A stretch of DNA of 64,000 nt from Brevundimonas sp. (GTDB taxonomy: Bacteria; Pseudomonadota; Alphaproteobacteria; Caulobacterales; Caulobacteraceae), in assembly GCF_027487935.1 (NCBI RefSeq), contig NZ_JAIYCP010000022.1, positions 24,316 to 88,315 on the forward strand. The letters are read 5' to 3'. This document shows positions 8,838 through 17,879 of this stretch, piece after piece. Within the stretch, counting starts at the first letter, position 1. Each line of letters begins with the position of its first letter. The translations under genes and the position numbers were made by a program. The notes below the pieces were generated by a model. It searched no databases, was not told the origin of the DNA, and saw only the letters and a list, made by a program, of their open reading frames with translations.

Positions 8838-9727
8838 GCGTAGCCGAGGGCGGAGAGGGTCAGGCGTGTGGCGTCAGCGATGACGGCCTCATTCTCTGAG
8901 TCCGAGGAGGCGCGGACGCCGTGGTAATAGATGGCGAGTGTGATCGGGGCGCCCGTTGGCGGATAGAGCAGACCGATGTCGTTCGTGGGGCCGTAGCCGC
9001 CTGTGCCCGTCTTGTGCGCGACGCGCCATCCGACCGGAACGCCAGCCTTGATCCGGCCCGGTCCGGTCGGGGTCTCGAACATCCAGCGCAGAAGCCGCTC
9101 CTTCGACCCGGTCGAGAGAGGCGTGTCGCGGCTCACGAACAGTCGCCGCAGGTTCACGGCAGACCGGGCGGGGGTGATCGTGTCCTTGTCGCCGTCCAGT
9201 CGGTTCATTTCGGGCTCCAGGCGGTCAACCCGCGTGCTCTGGTCGCCGATGCCTCGGTAGAAGCCGCGCATAGCTTCCAGTCCACCCAGTTCGCGGATGA
9301 GGATATTGGCGGCCGGGTTGTCGCTAAGACCAACCGTCGCTTCCATCAACTGCTCGACGGTCAGGGTTCCGCCCACCGCGGCCTCGGTGACCGGTGCATG
9401 GTTGATCATGTCGGCAGCGGTCACCGGGATGAGACGATCAAGGCGCTCTTCGCCTGCCTGAACCCGGAGCAGGGTCGCCGCCGCCAGATAAGCCTTGAAG
9501 GTCGAGCAATACACGAAGCGCTCTTCGTCCCGCCAACCCGCTACGCGAGTGGCGCTCCAGGCGCTTACTCCCAACCGCCCGCCGTGCCGCGCCTCGAGCG
9601 CGCTCAGGTCAAGCCTGACGCGCGGAACGATCATCACAGGCTCTCTCTGTTGCGCCTGATCGCAGCCCATCAGCCCCAGCGCGCCGAGGCCGGTCAGGAC
9701 GCTTCTGCGATCCGCACCCGTGGTCAC
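8834..9727 (-). CDS. bla: Class A beta-lactamase, predicted Tat-exported lipoprotein
   Basis: This 297-residue protein contains all class A motifs in order: S-T-F-K (SxxK) in VYCSTFKAY near residue 74, SDN in GLSDNPAAN, the omega-loop glutamate in LEPEMNRLD, and KTG in AHKTGTGGYG near the C-terminus. The N-terminus has a twin arginine (DRRSVLTGLG) and a lipobox LMGC, implying Tat export and outer- or inner-membrane anchoring. It starts with GTG two bases after flbD and overlaps flhA by four bases, so it is an integral part of the flagellar operon. Whether it confers resistance cannot be judged from sequence. Confidence 0.9.
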   Translation of the reverse strand: MTTGADRRSVLTGLGALGLMGCDQAQQREPVMIVPRVRLDLSALEARHGGRLGVSAWSATRVAGWRDEERFVYCSTFKAYLAAATLLRVQAGEERLDRLIPVTAADMINHAPVTEAAVGGTLTVEQLMEATVGLSDNPAANILIRELGGLEAMRGFYRGIGDQSTRVDRLEPEMNRLDGDKDTITPARSAVNLRRLFVSRDTPLSTGSKERLLRWMFETPTGPGRIKAGVPVGWRVAHKTGTGGYGPTNDIGLLYPPTGAPITLAIYYHGVRASSDSENEAVIADATRLTLSALGYA

Positions 9728-9729
9728 GC

Positions 9730-11124
9730 TCAGGCGGCCGCGTAGCCGGGGGCGGCGACGCCGGACTGGGGGGCGATGATCTGGGTGCCTTCGTCGGCGT
9801 ATTCGTTCAGCTTGTTGCGAAGGGTGCGGATCGAGATACCGAGGATGTTGGCCGCATGGGTGCGGTTGCCGAGGCAGTGCGACAGGGTGTCGAGGATCAG
9901 CGCCTTCTCCATCTGCGCCACCGTCTGGCCGACGTGGGCGCGGGTGACGGCGTCAGCGGTCTGGGCGGCACGGGCGGCGGGGCTGTCATAGCCAGCGGCA
10001 CCGTGGGAGCCGGCGCTGAGCGGCTGGCCGTCGGGCAGGCGGATGGCCTCGACGTCGATCTCGGGGCCGACCGCCAGCAGAACGGCGCGGTGCATGGCGT
10101 TTTCCAGCTCGCGGACGTTGCCGTTCCAGCGATGCGAGACCAGGGCGCGGCGGGCATCGAGCGAGATCGGCCGCACCGGCACGCCGTTGGCGGCCGCGTA
10201 TTTCCTGACGAAATGGTCGGCCAGGACGGAGATGTCGCCGGGCCGCTCGCGCAGGGCCGGAAGGCGCAGGTTAACGACGTTGAGGCGGTAAAGCAGGTCC
10301 TCGCGGAAGGTTCCCTCGGCCACCGACTTGGCGAGATCGCGGTTCGAGGTGGCGATGATGCGGATGTTGACCGGCACCGGCTTGGTCCCGCCGACGCGGT
10401 CGATGACCCGCTCCTGGATGGCGCGCAGCAGCTTGGCCTGCAGACGGACGTCCATCTCGGAGATCTCGTCGAGCAGCAGGGTGCCGCCGTCGGCCTCCTC
10501 GAACTTGCCGATGCGGCGGGCCATGGCACCGGTGAAGGCCCCCTTCTCATGGCCGAACAGCTCGGATTCCAGCAGATTGTCGGGAATGGCGGCGCAGTTG
10601 ACGCTGATGAACGGGCGTTCGGCGCGCTTCGAACCATTGTGCAGGTAACGGGCCATCACCTCCTTGCCGACGCCGCTTTCGCCGGTGATCAGGATCGAGG
10701 CCTCGGAGCGGGCGACCTGGTCGGCCAGCATGATGACCGCCTTCATCGACGGGTCGGCGGAAATCAGCGGGCGATCGTCATCCGCGACGGCGGACAGGAC
10801 CGCGGCGATGAGATCGGCCTCGGGCGGCAGGGGGATGAACTCCTTGGCCCCGGCGCGAATGGCGTTGGCCGCATCCGTGGCGTCGGCGTCGACGCCGCAG
10901 GCCACCACGGTGACGTGGATTCGCTCGGCCTCATTGGCCGCAATCAGGGCCGCGATGTCGATGCGATAGTCGACCATCAGCAGGTCGGCCCCCTGCCCTC
11001 GACGGAGCTGCTCCGTCGCCTGATCGCCGCGCTCGACATGGCTGACCTTGGCGCCGTGCGCCATGGCCATCTTCACCGCCGTCGCCAGCTGTCCGCTGAG
11101 CCTGCCCACTACCAGAAGCCGCAT
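9730..11124 (-). CDS. flbD: Sigma54-dependent flagellar regulator FlbD
   Basis: The 464 residues comprise a receiver-like N-terminal domain (about 1-120), an AAA+ sigma54-activation domain with Walker A GESGVGKE, the GAFTGA loop in HEKGAFTGAMARR and Walker B GGTLLLDE, and a C-terminal Fis-type HTH (THAANILGISIRTLRNKL). In Caulobacter FlbD activates late sigma54 flagellar promoters and represses the fliF promoter. Its location in the fliF operon and its receiver without an obvious standard phosphorylation triad agree with this identity. Confidence 0.93.
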   Translation of the reverse strand: MRLLVVGRLSGQLATAVKMAMAHGAKVSHVERGDQATEQLRRGQGADLLMVDYRIDIAALIAANEAERIHVTVVACGVDADATDAANAIRAGAKEFIPLPPEADLIAAVLSAVADDDRPLISADPSMKAVIMLADQVARSEASILITGESGVGKEVMARYLHNGSKRAERPFISVNCAAIPDNLLESELFGHEKGAFTGAMARRIGKFEEADGGTLLLDEISEMDVRLQAKLLRAIQERVIDRVGGTKPVPVNIRIIATSNRDLAKSVAEGTFREDLLYRLNVVNLRLPALRERPGDISVLADHFVRKYAAANGVPVRPISLDARRALVSHRWNGNVRELENAMHRAVLLAVGPEIDVEAIRLPDGQPLSAGSHGAAGYDSPAARAAQTADAVTRAHVGQTVAQMEKALILDTLSHCLGNRTHAANILGISIRTLRNKLNEYADEGTQIIAPQSGVAAPGYAAA

Positions 11125-11165
11125 CGGTCTTCTCCTCTATTCTTTACGCACGAACCGGCCGCCGA

Positions 11166-11498
11166 TCAGGCGGCGGAGTCCTCGGTCTTGATGATTTCCG
11201 TCATGGTCACGCCCAGCCGGTCCTCGACGACGACGACCTCGCCGCGGGCAACCAGCCGGTTGTTGACGAAGATGTCGATGGCCTCGCCGACCTTGCGGTC
11301 GAGCTCCAGCACACTGCCGCGGTTCAGCTTGAGAAGCTGGGCCACAGACATATGGGCCTTGCCCAGCACCGCCGAGATGTTGACCGGCACGTCGAAGACA
11401 GGCGCGAGATCCTGGGCTGTCTTGTCCGACGGCTCATCGATCACCGCGAGTGCATCGGAGTCCGGAAACTCCTCCAGGGCCATGGTGTCAGATTCCAT
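11166..11498 (-). CDS. fliN: Flagellar switch protein FliN
   Basis: This 110-residue protein carries the C-terminal SpoA/FliN domain: LAPVFDVPVNISAVLGKAHM, LLKLNRGSVLELDRKVGEAI, DIFVNNRLVARGEVVVVEDR and LGVTMTEII. FliN forms the C-ring with FliM and FliG and docks FliH. The acidic N-terminus is short, as in alphaproteobacterial FliN. Its ATG overlaps the fliH stop (TAATG). Confidence 0.94.
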   Translation of the reverse strand: MESDTMALEEFPDSDALAVIDEPSDKTAQDLAPVFDVPVNISAVLGKAHMSVAQLLKLNRGSVLELDRKVGEAIDIFVNNRLVARGEVVVVEDRLGVTMTEIIKTEDSAA

Positions 11499-12166
11499 TA
11501 CGGCCTCCCTTCGGTCGAGGTTTCGGGGGATAGATTTTCGGCATGTCCGGCCTCGGCGGCCAGGGCGGAGCTCAAGGCTTCACTCATGCGGGTGAAGGCA
11601 TCTTCCGGATCGAAGGCGGCGCGGCCGTCGGCCCATTCAAGCTGGAAGGCGGCCGGTGCCATGGCGGGCTCGGTGCGGAAGGCGACAATGCCCGAGAAGC
11701 CGGCGTCGGCGCACAGCTGCTGAATCCGCGCATGGGTCGCTTCGGTGAGATCGCCGGTACGGATGACCAGCCGCGGCGAGGCGTCGATCTCCTGGCCCAA
11801 CGCTTCGAGCGCGGCTTGCAGAGGGGCCTCGGGGTGGCGGTCGAGCGCGGAAGCGGACACGACGCGGGCCGCCGTGAGGGCCAGCTCGGCGGCCTGCTGA
11901 CGATGCAGCTGGGCCACCTGGGCGAGAGCCGGGGCGGCAGCGGCCAGCGCCTGGCCGATGGTCGACAGGGCCATGGCCTGGATGCTCTCGACCTCGGCGA
12001 GGGCCGCATTGCGGGCCTCCAGGCGGGCCTGGGCGACGAGGGCGTCCACCTCGGCCGGACCATAGGCACGCTTGATCGGACGGAAGACCGCGGCGCGAAT
12101 GACCTCACCCGAGGCGTCGAACTCGGTGTCAAAGGCGAAGGGGGTGCTGAGGGGCTGAGGGGTCAT
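11498..12166 (-). CDS. fliH: Flagellar export ATPase regulator FliH (FlbE)
   Basis: The product is 222 residues long, Ala-rich and largely helical with an extended coiled region in the middle (EVDALVAQARLEARNAALAEV onward), as expected of FliH. The family is weakly conserved, so the identification rests partly on position between fliG and fliN, where Caulobacter has flbE. FliH binds the FliI ATPase as a dimer and tethers it to FliN. fliI itself is not in this window. Confidence 0.85.
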   Translation of the reverse strand: MTPQPLSTPFAFDTEFDASGEVIRAAVFRPIKRAYGPAEVDALVAQARLEARNAALAEVESIQAMALSTIGQALAAAAPALAQVAQLHRQQAAELALTAARVVSASALDRHPEAPLQAALEALGQEIDASPRLVIRTGDLTEATHARIQQLCADAGFSGIVAFRTEPAMAPAAFQLEWADGRAAFDPEDAFTRMSEALSSALAAEAGHAENLSPETSTEGRP

Positions 12167-12167
12167 G

Positions 12168-13199
12168 TCAATAGATCAACTCGTCGTCGCCGCCCTGGCC
12201 CACCAGCATGATGTCGCCCTTGGCGGCGAGATCCTTGGCGACCTGGACCATGGCCATCTGAGCCTGATCGACGTCCTTGAGGCGAACCGGCCCCATCGAC
12301 TCCATGTCCTCGCGCAGAATCTTGGCGGCGCGCTCGGACATGTTGGAGAAGAACAGCTCGCGCAGGGATTCCGAGGCCCCCTTCATGGCAAGGCCGAGGG
12401 AGTCCTTCTCGACCCCGCGCAACAGGGTCTGCACACCGCCGGGATCCAGCTTGGCGAGGTCCTCGAACACGAACATCAGGGCGCGGATGCGTTCGGCAGA
12501 CTCGCGGTTGCGCTCTTCCAGCGCGCCGATGAAGCGGGCCTCGGTCTGACGGTCAAAGCTGTTGAAGATGTCGGCCATCATCTCGTGGCTGTCGCGCTTC
12601 GAAGTGCGCGCCAGGTTCGACATGAATTCATTGCGCAGGGTCTGTTCGATCTTGTCGAGGATCTCGCGCTGGACAGGCTCCATCCGCAGCATGCGCTGCA
12701 CGCATTCGAGAGCGAAATCCTCGGGCAGGCTGGTCAGGACCCGGGCAGCATGCTCCGGCTTGATCTTCGAGAGCACCACAGCGACGGTCTGCGGATATTC
12801 ATTCTTCAGATAGTTGGCGAGGACAGCCTCGTTCACATTGCCGAGCTTGTCCCACATGGTGCGACCAGCGGGGCCCCGGATCTCCTCCATCATGCCTTCG
12901 ACGCGGTCCTTCGGCATGAAGGCCGCCAGCAGGCGCTGGGTCTGATCGAAACTGCCCATGACGGCGCCGGAGCCGCTCATGCCCGAGACAAACTCGATCA
13001 GCAGATCCTCGACGACCTGGCTGCTGACCGTGCCGAGCGACGACATGGCCTGGGAGACCTCCTTGATCTCCTCCTCGTCCAGGGCTTGCCACAGACGGGT
13101 ATGGTCCTCCCCGAGAGCGAGCAGGACGACGGCAGCCTTCTCCGGCCCTGTCAGCTTCTTGGCGTCATCAACCGCCTTTTTGCCAATCGAGCGCGCCAT
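12168..13199 (-). CDS. fliG: Flagellar rotor switch protein FliG
   Basis: The 343-residue protein shows the FliG domains: N-terminal [20 protein letters not shown], the middle-domain motif written here as EYPQ ([16 protein letters not shown]; usually EHPQ), and a C-terminal torque domain with [20 protein letters not shown] and the charged ridge around [21 protein letters not shown]. FliG links the FliF ring to the C-ring and interacts with the stator. It abuts fliF (shared base at 13199) and fliH. Confidence 0.96.
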   Translation of the reverse strand: MARSIGKKAVDDAKKLTGPEKAAVVLLALGEDHTRLWQALDEEEIKEVSQAMSSLGTVSSQVVEDLLIEFVSGMSGSGAVMGSFDQTQRLLAAFMPKDRVEGMMEEIRGPAGRTMWDKLGNVNEAVLANYLKNEYPQTVAVVLSKIKPEHAARVLTSLPEDFALECVQRMLRMEPVQREILDKIEQTLRNEFMSNLARTSKRDSHEMMADIFNSFDRQTEARFIGALEERNRESAERIRALMFVFEDLAKLDPGGVQTLLRGVEKDSLGLAMKGASESLRELFFSNMSERAAKILREDMESMGPVRLKDVDQAQMAMVQVAKDLAAKGDIMLVGQGGDDELIY

Positions 13200-14839
13200 C
13201 AGCCTTCATGGATCCAGCTGCGCAGGATAGCGGCCGATTCGTCAGGATGCTTCTCGACGAACTCTGCGACCTTCTTGACCGAAGAGGCCTTCACCTGGCC
13301 CTCGATCCGGGCGATGTCGAGCCGCTGGTCCATCTCGGACGGCCCGCCCAGTTGGGCCATGGCACCGTCAGCGCCCCCCACGAGGGCGGTCTGCAGCGAG
13401 GTCACGCCGCCGCCCGCGCCGGCAAGCTGCAGCTGACCGGCTCCGCCCGCTGCGACCCCGCTCGCTGTTTTCAGCAGAGGACGCAGGACGAAGAAGATCA
13501 GGAGCAGGCCGGTGATCAGGAGCACCAGCAGCTCCACGCCGCGCATGATGTCGTCCTTGGTGAAGTTGAACAGGGACGACGTGGCCTCCTCACCACCGAC
13601 GACAGCAAGGTCGCGGTTGAACCGGGCGTTGAGCACCTCGATCTTGTCACCCCGGGCCTCATCAATACCCACGGCGGCGGCAACCAGGGTCTTGATCTGG
13701 GCGATCTCCGCGGGCGTGCGCGGGGCATAGGTCGGGGCACCGCCATTGGCGGCGGGCGTCCAACGGCCGTCCACCGCGACCGAAACGGCCAGTCGCTTGA
13801 TCTCGCCGGCCTCCTTCACGGTGGTCGTGGTCGTGTTGGAGATCTCGTAGTTGGTGGTCTCGGTATTGGCCGTGTCGCGTGACCCGGCCATGGCGGCCTC
13901 CGGTGGCGCACCGCCCGGGATGTTGTTCGTCGCGGTGGCACCGCCTTCCGCGGCAGGCTCCGTCTCGGTGGACTCGCTGCCGTTGGTCGCGGTGGAGCGC
14001 ACCACCTGGCCGTCCGGATCGTAGCGCTGCTCCTGGGTCGTGGAGCGGCTGTGGTCGATATCTGCCGTGACCTGGACCCGCGCGCCGCCGACGCCGACGA
14101 CGCCCTCGACAATGTCCATGATCCGCGCCTGCAAGCGGGCCTCGGTCGTTTGCTGTGCGTCCTGGGCCGAGGCGGCGCTGAAACCCTCGGCGTCCGAGCC
14201 GGCCGCCAGGGTCCGGTTGGACGTATCGGTCACGGTGACCTTTTCAGGCTTCAGATTGGGGACCGAGGAGGCAACGACATTGCGGATGGCCTGGACCTGG
14301 GCGCCGGTCAGCTGGCCGCCGGTGACGCCCACAACCACCGAGGCGGTCGGTTCGGCCGCATCGGACTGGAACAGTTCGCGGCGCGGCAGGGCGATCATGA
14401 CGCGAGCGGAGTTAATCCCTCGCCAGGTCAGAATGTTGCGGGCCAGTTCGCCTTCGAGGGCGCGCTTTTCGTTGAGGTTCTGCTGAAATTCGGTCTGGCC
14501 GAGCACCGACTGGTTGTCGAAAACTTCGTAGCCGACCGAACCGGAGGTCACCAGACCCTTGCCGGCGACCAGCATGCGCGCCTCGCCCACCTCATCGCGA
14601 CTGACGAAGATGGTCGAACCGTCTCCCTTCGAGGAATATTTGATCCCGGCGGCGTCGAGAGCGGTCGTGACCTCGGACGCTTCCTGGAGGTCGAGGTTGG
14701 AGTAAAGCAGGGCGTCAGGCGCCTGGCCGATGCGCAGCATGACGGCGACCAGCACGGCCGCGACGCCGGCGGCAACGCCCAGCACCACGGTCAGCCGACC
14801 GATTCCGAATCTCTGCAACGCCGCCGTGAAGCCGCCCAC
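13199..14839 (-). CDS. fliF: Flagellar MS-ring protein FliF
   Basis: The 546-residue protein has a membrane helix near residues 17-37, the YscJ/FliF ring-building motifs ([21 protein letters not shown], then [15 protein letters not shown] with [10 protein letters not shown]), a Ser/Thr/Gly-rich periplasmic loop at about 290-350, a second membrane helix near 435-455 ([16 protein letters not shown]), and a cytoplasmic C-terminal tail that binds FliG. It is the first gene of the operon and is preceded by the composite CtrA/palindrome element at 14884-14921. Confidence 0.96.
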   Translation of the reverse strand: MGGFTAALQRFGIGRLTVVLGVAAGVAAVLVAVMLRIGQAPDALLYSNLDLQEASEVTTALDAAGIKYSSKGDGSTIFVSRDEVGEARMLVAGKGLVTSGSVGYEVFDNQSVLGQTEFQQNLNEKRALEGELARNILTWRGINSARVMIALPRRELFQSDAAEPTASVVVGVTGGQLTGAQVQAIRNVVASSVPNLKPEKVTVTDTSNRTLAAGSDAEGFSAASAQDAQQTTEARLQARIMDIVEGVVGVGGARVQVTADIDHSRSTTQEQRYDPDGQVVRSTATNGSESTETEPAAEGGATATNNIPGGAPPEAAMAGSRDTANTETTNYEISNTTTTTVKEAGEIKRLAVSVAVDGRWTPAANGGAPTYAPRTPAEIAQIKTLVAAAVGIDEARGDKIEVLNARFNRDLAVVGGEEATSSLFNFTKDDIMRGVELLVLLITGLLLIFFVLRPLLKTASGVAAGGAGQLQLAGAGGGVTSLQTALVGGADGAMAQLGGPSEMDQRLDIARIEGQVKASSVKKVAEFVEKHPDESAAILRSWIHEG

Positions 14840-14883
14840 GCGTCCCGCCCCGAATACTCACGGGTCTTTACAGACGCCCGCCA

Positions 14884-14921
14884 GGCAGAAAATGCCGGGC
14901 GCGTGGTAAATGCGGGGTTAA
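14884..14921 (-). promoter_or_regulatory. fliF promoter element: CtrA-like box plus palindrome
   Basis: Reading toward fliF, TTAA-N7-TTTA (14921-14907) is followed after 10 bases by the palindrome GGCA-N5-TGCC (plus strand GGCAGAAAATGCC, 14884-14896), 45 bases before the fliF ATG. The same two elements with the same 10-base spacing precede fliQ and flgB/fliO. TTAA-N7-TTAA is the Caulobacter CtrA site. The palindrome occupies the position expected for the FlbD repressor site at fliF, which is an inference. Confidence 0.75.
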
Positions 14922-14934
14922 GACCCTTGGTCAA

Positions 14935-16032
14935 TCACCGCTTTTTGCGCTTCTGCATGACGAAGCCGATGATTTTTGCGGCCGCTTCGAAATGCTCGCG
15001 CGGGATGGTTTCATCGATGTCGACGGCGGCGTAGAGGGCACGCGCTAGGGGCACGTTCTCGACGATCGGGACATTGTGCTCCCGCGCCACTTCACGAATC
15101 CGCAGGGCGAGGGCGTCGACACCCTTGGCCACGCAGATGGGTGCGGGATCACCCTCGCCGGGCTCGTAGCGCAGGGCGACGGAATAGTGGGTCGGGTTGG
15201 TGACGATGACCGTGGCTCCGGGCACGTTCTGCATCATCCGCTGTCGACTGCGCTGGTGCCGGATCTGGCGCAGCTTGGCCTTGATGTGCGGGTCACCCTC
15301 GGACTGTTTGTAGTCTTCCTTGGTCTCTTCCTTGGTCATCTTCATCCGCTCGGCGAAGCGGAATCGCTGCCAGAGGAAGTCCGCGCCCGCGGTAAAGGCC
15401 AGGAAGATGATCGTCGCCATCATCAGGGCCACGGCCAGGTCACGCGCCGCCGGCAGGATCAGGGCCGGCGGCATGGCCGCCATATTCTCCAGCTCACGCA
15501 CATGGGGCTTCAGCACCAGCCAGCAGATCAGGCCGACCGCCAGCAGTTTGAGAAAGGTCTTGAGGAACTGGACAAGGCCGTCCGGCCCGAAGATCCGGTG
15601 GAAACCCTTGAGCGGGTTCACCTTCGACCAGTCGGGTTTCAGCTTGTCGGCCGTGAACAGCAGGCCGGACTGGGCGACATTGCCGCCGACGCCGCCGATG
15701 ATCGTGGCCAGCATGACCGTTCCGAGAAAAGGCACCATGGCCCAGACGGCCATGATGCCGATCTCGACGCCCGCTCCGGCCTCGAGACCTCCCAGCATGG
15801 TGTGCGGAGCCGCGATGAAGGGCCGAAGCTGTTGAGCCATGGAGCTGGCGAACCAGCCGCCGGACATCAATACGACAGCGGCCGCCCCGGCCAGGGAGAG
15901 GGCCGCGGCGACGTCGGGAGACTTGGCGACATCCCCCTTCTTGCGGGCCTCCTCAAGTTTTCGTGGGGAGGCCTCTTCTGTCTTCGAGTCGGGATCCGGC
16001 GTATCAGCCACCGGCGTCTCCGACGAAGACAT
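14935..16032 (-). CDS. flhB: Flagellar export switch protein FlhB
   Basis: The 365-residue protein has the N-terminal KTEEASPRKLEEARKKGDVAKS segment, four membrane helices (about 30-215), and a cytoplasmic domain with the autocleavage motif NPTH in ATVIVTNPTHYSVALRYEPG. FlhB switches export specificity from hook to filament after this cleavage. The ATG at 16032 overlaps the fliR stop by 29 bases; later starts would lose conserved residues. It is the last gene of the fliQ-fliR-flhB operon. Confidence 0.96.
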   Translation of the reverse strand: MSSSETPVADTPDPDSKTEEASPRKLEEARKKGDVAKSPDVAAALSLAGAAAVVLMSGGWFASSMAQQLRPFIAAPHTMLGGLEAGAGVEIGIMAVWAMVPFLGTVMLATIIGGVGGNVAQSGLLFTADKLKPDWSKVNPLKGFHRIFGPDGLVQFLKTFLKLLAVGLICWLVLKPHVRELENMAAMPPALILPAARDLAVALMMATIIFLAFTAGADFLWQRFRFAERMKMTKEETKEDYKQSEGDPHIKAKLRQIRHQRSRQRMMQNVPGATVIVTNPTHYSVALRYEPGEGDPAPICVAKGVDALALRIREVAREHNVPIVENVPLARALYAAVDIDETIPREHFEAAAKIIGFVMQKRKKR

Positions 16033-16774
16033 TGGCCAGGGCGCGGTAGCGGTCGATGAAGACCGTTCCGACGACGCCGAGGCTGAGGGCGAAGACCGAC
16101 AGGCCCAGCAGGATGCTGAGCGGGGCGGCGGCGAAGAAGACCTGGAATGACGGCATCACCCGGCCGACGAGACCCGAGGCGAGGTTGAAGATCAGGGCGA
16201 AGACCAGCAGGGGGGCGGACAACTGAACCCCCAGCATGAAGGCGTCGCCTAGGGTGCGGATCGCGAGGGTGGCGAAGTCCCCCGTGAGCAGGGGCCCGGC
16301 CAGGGGGATCAGGTCATAGGATCCGACCAGCCCGGCAATGAACAGATGGTGGGTGTTGGTCGCAAAGATCATGGCCGTGCCCAGCAGCATCAGGAAGGCC
16401 CCGATGGTCGAGCCGGGCTGGGCCTGCATCGGGCTGGCGGTCTGGGCGAAGGCGAGGGTCGTCTGAAGGGCGACAATCTCGCCCGCCGTGGCCAGGGCGG
16501 TCAGGAAAGACCGCAGAAGCGCGCCGATCATGAGGCCGACGATCACCTCGCGGATGACCCATCCCGCCATGCCGCTCACGGTCGCGGGCAAGGCCGGAAG
16601 GCCGCCGACGATCACCGGCCACAGGACCAGGGTGACAGCGAGGGCCAGGGACAGGCGGATGCGCGGCGAGACATAGCTTTCACCGATGCCGGGCAGCATC
16701 AGCAGGACGGCGCCGATCCGGGAAAAGATCAGTGCACCCTGCCAAACCTGCTCCGATGTCGCCCAGGGTTCCAC
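16004..16774 (-). CDS. fliR: Flagellar export apparatus protein FliR
   Basis: The 256-residue protein is almost entirely hydrophobic with about six membrane segments. It carries FliR motifs such as LIFSRIGAVLLMLPGIGE, VSPRIRLSLALAVTLVLWP and IREVIVGLMIGALLR. FliR is one of the FliPQR core export-channel subunits. The gene starts 20 bases after fliQ and overlaps flhB. Confidence 0.95.
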   Translation of the reverse strand: MEPWATSEQVWQGALIFSRIGAVLLMLPGIGESYVSPRIRLSLALAVTLVLWPVIVGGLPALPATVSGMAGWVIREVIVGLMIGALLRSFLTALATAGEIVALQTTLAFAQTASPMQAQPGSTIGAFLMLLGTAMIFATNTHHLFIAGLVGSYDLIPLAGPLLTGDFATLAIRTLGDAFMLGVQLSAPLLVFALIFNLASGLVGRVMPSFQVFFAAAPLSILLGLSVFALSLGVVGTVFIDRYRALANVFVGDAGG

Positions 16775-16794
16775 CTACAGGTGTCCCATGACGA

Positions 16795-17058
16795 TCACAT
16801 GCCGGCGATGCGTGCCGCGATCGTCCGCATGAAGCCGCCCAGAAGCGCTCCCATCAGCGGCAGGAACAGCAGCAGGCTGACGAAGATGGCGATGATCTTG
16901 GGCGCATAGATCAGGGTCTGTTCCTGGATCTGGGTCAGAGCCTGGAACAGGCCGATCACCACGCCGACGACCAGGCCGACCAGCAGGACGGGCGCGCACA
17001 GCTGGATCGTCAGCCAGAGGGCGTCGCGCCCTACATCCATCACTTCCGTGCCGCTCAT
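16795..17058 (-). CDS. fliQ: Flagellar export apparatus protein FliQ
   Basis: The 87-residue protein is of standard FliQ length, with two membrane helices and LYxPLLVGLVVG-like and TQIQEQTLIYAPKIIAIF motifs (FQALTQIQEQTL is the family signature). The open frame extends 39 codons further upstream, but the ATG at 17058 matches the family N-terminus. It is the first gene of the fliQ-fliR-flhB operon. Confidence 0.95.
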   Translation of the reverse strand: MSGTEVMDVGRDALWLTIQLCAPVLLVGLVVGVVIGLFQALTQIQEQTLIYAPKIIAIFVSLLLFLPLMGALLGGFMRTIAARIAGM

Positions 17059-17082
17059 TGAAATCAAACTCCGGGGATACCG

Positions 17083-17120
17083 GGCAGAAAATGCCGGGAG
17101 CGTGGTTAATGGCGCGTTAG
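17083..17120 (-). promoter_or_regulatory. fliQ promoter element: CtrA-like box plus palindrome
   Basis: The plus strand shows GGCAGAAAATGCC (17083-17095), ten bases, then TTAA-N7-TTAG (17106-17120). The palindrome is identical to the one before fliF and the spacing is the same. The element lies 25 to 62 bases upstream of the fliQ ATG. Confidence 0.75.
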
Positions 17121-17206
17121 CAAGAAGTGGTTGACGGGTGACCGTCGGTGCCGCGCGGCCGGACCGGGTGCCCACAGGCGAGTGTCAGGGCGGTTGCCCC
17201 CCCCCG

Positions 17207-17234
17207 GTTCGACGCTCGACCCTCGACCCTCGAC
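17207..17234. repeat. Four tandem copies of a 7-mer (NNTCGAC)
   Basis: Four head-to-tail heptamers (gttcgac, gctcgac, cctcgac, cctcgac) follow a run of nine C bases at 17197-17205, directly upstream of folE. This is a possible slippage site that could alter folE leader length. Confidence 0.7.
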
Positions 17235-17239
17235 CCCCT

Positions 17240-17842
17240 ATGTCTGGTCGGATGAGAAAATCGTCCGCTCCCCGATCCGCCGTCACCCAGTCTGATGCCG
17301 AAGCCGCCGTGCGCACCCTGATCGAATGGGCGGGTGACACCCCCGACCGGGAAGGGCTGCTGGACACCCCCGCGCGGGTGGCGCGCAGCTATCGCGAGCT
17401 TTTCGCCGGCTATGAGGTGGACCCGCGGGCCTATCTTGAGCGGACCTTCGAGGAGGTCGGCGGCTATGATCAGCTGGTCGTGCTGAAGAACATCCGCTTC
17501 GTCAGCTTCTGCGAACATCACATGCTGCCGGTCGTAGGCTTTGCCCATGTCGGCTATCTGCCGACCGACCGGGTGGTCGGCATCTCCAAACTGGCGCGGG
17601 TGGTCCGGGGCTATGCCCGCCGCCTGCAGATCCAGGAGAAGATGACCTCCGAGATCGCCAATGCCATCGAGGAGGTGCTCCGGCCGCAGGGGGTCGGCGT
17701 GGTCATTCAAGCCGAGCACAGCTGCATGACCCTGCGCGGAGTCGACGCACCGGGCACGAGCCTGACCACCAGCGCCCTGCGCGGCGTGGTCAGGGACGAC
17801 GCGCGGACCCGGGAAGAGTTCCTGCGGCTGGTGCCGGGGTGA
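17240..17842 (+). CDS. folE: GTP cyclohydrolase I
   Basis: This 200-residue enzyme converts GTP to 7,8-dihydroneopterin triphosphate, the first step of folate synthesis. Zinc and active-site residues are visible: FCEHHMLP near residue 88 and AEHSCMTLRGV near 158, plus the conserved KLARVVRGYARRLQIQE. The ATG at 17240 (or 17252) lies just after the heptamer repeats; the longer open frame upstream is not conserved. The gene is divergent from the fliQ operon and their promoters share about 180 bp. Confidence 0.95.
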   Translation: MSGRMRKSSAPRSAVTQSDAEAAVRTLIEWAGDTPDREGLLDTPARVARSYRELFAGYEVDPRAYLERTFEEVGGYDQLVVLKNIRFVSFCEHHMLPVVGFAHVGYLPTDRVVGISKLARVVRGYARRLQIQEKMTSEIANAIEEVLRPQGVGVVIQAEHSCMTLRGVDAPGTSLTTSALRGVVRDDARTREEFLRLVPG

Positions 17843-17879
17843 CGGTCCGGGTAACCGCCGGCCGGGGAGCGTGCGCGGC

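Noticed and set aside
7038..8843. 601-residue open frame on the plus strand
   Set aside because: It is the antisense shadow of flhA; the protein is low-complexity Gly/Asp/Gln-rich with no domain, while flhA is unmistakable.
14884..14896. Sigma54 (-24/-12) promoter reading of the GGCA-N5-TGCC palindrome
   Set aside because: The GG-to-GC spacing is 8 bases, not 10, and early flagellar operons in Caulobacter are CtrA-driven.
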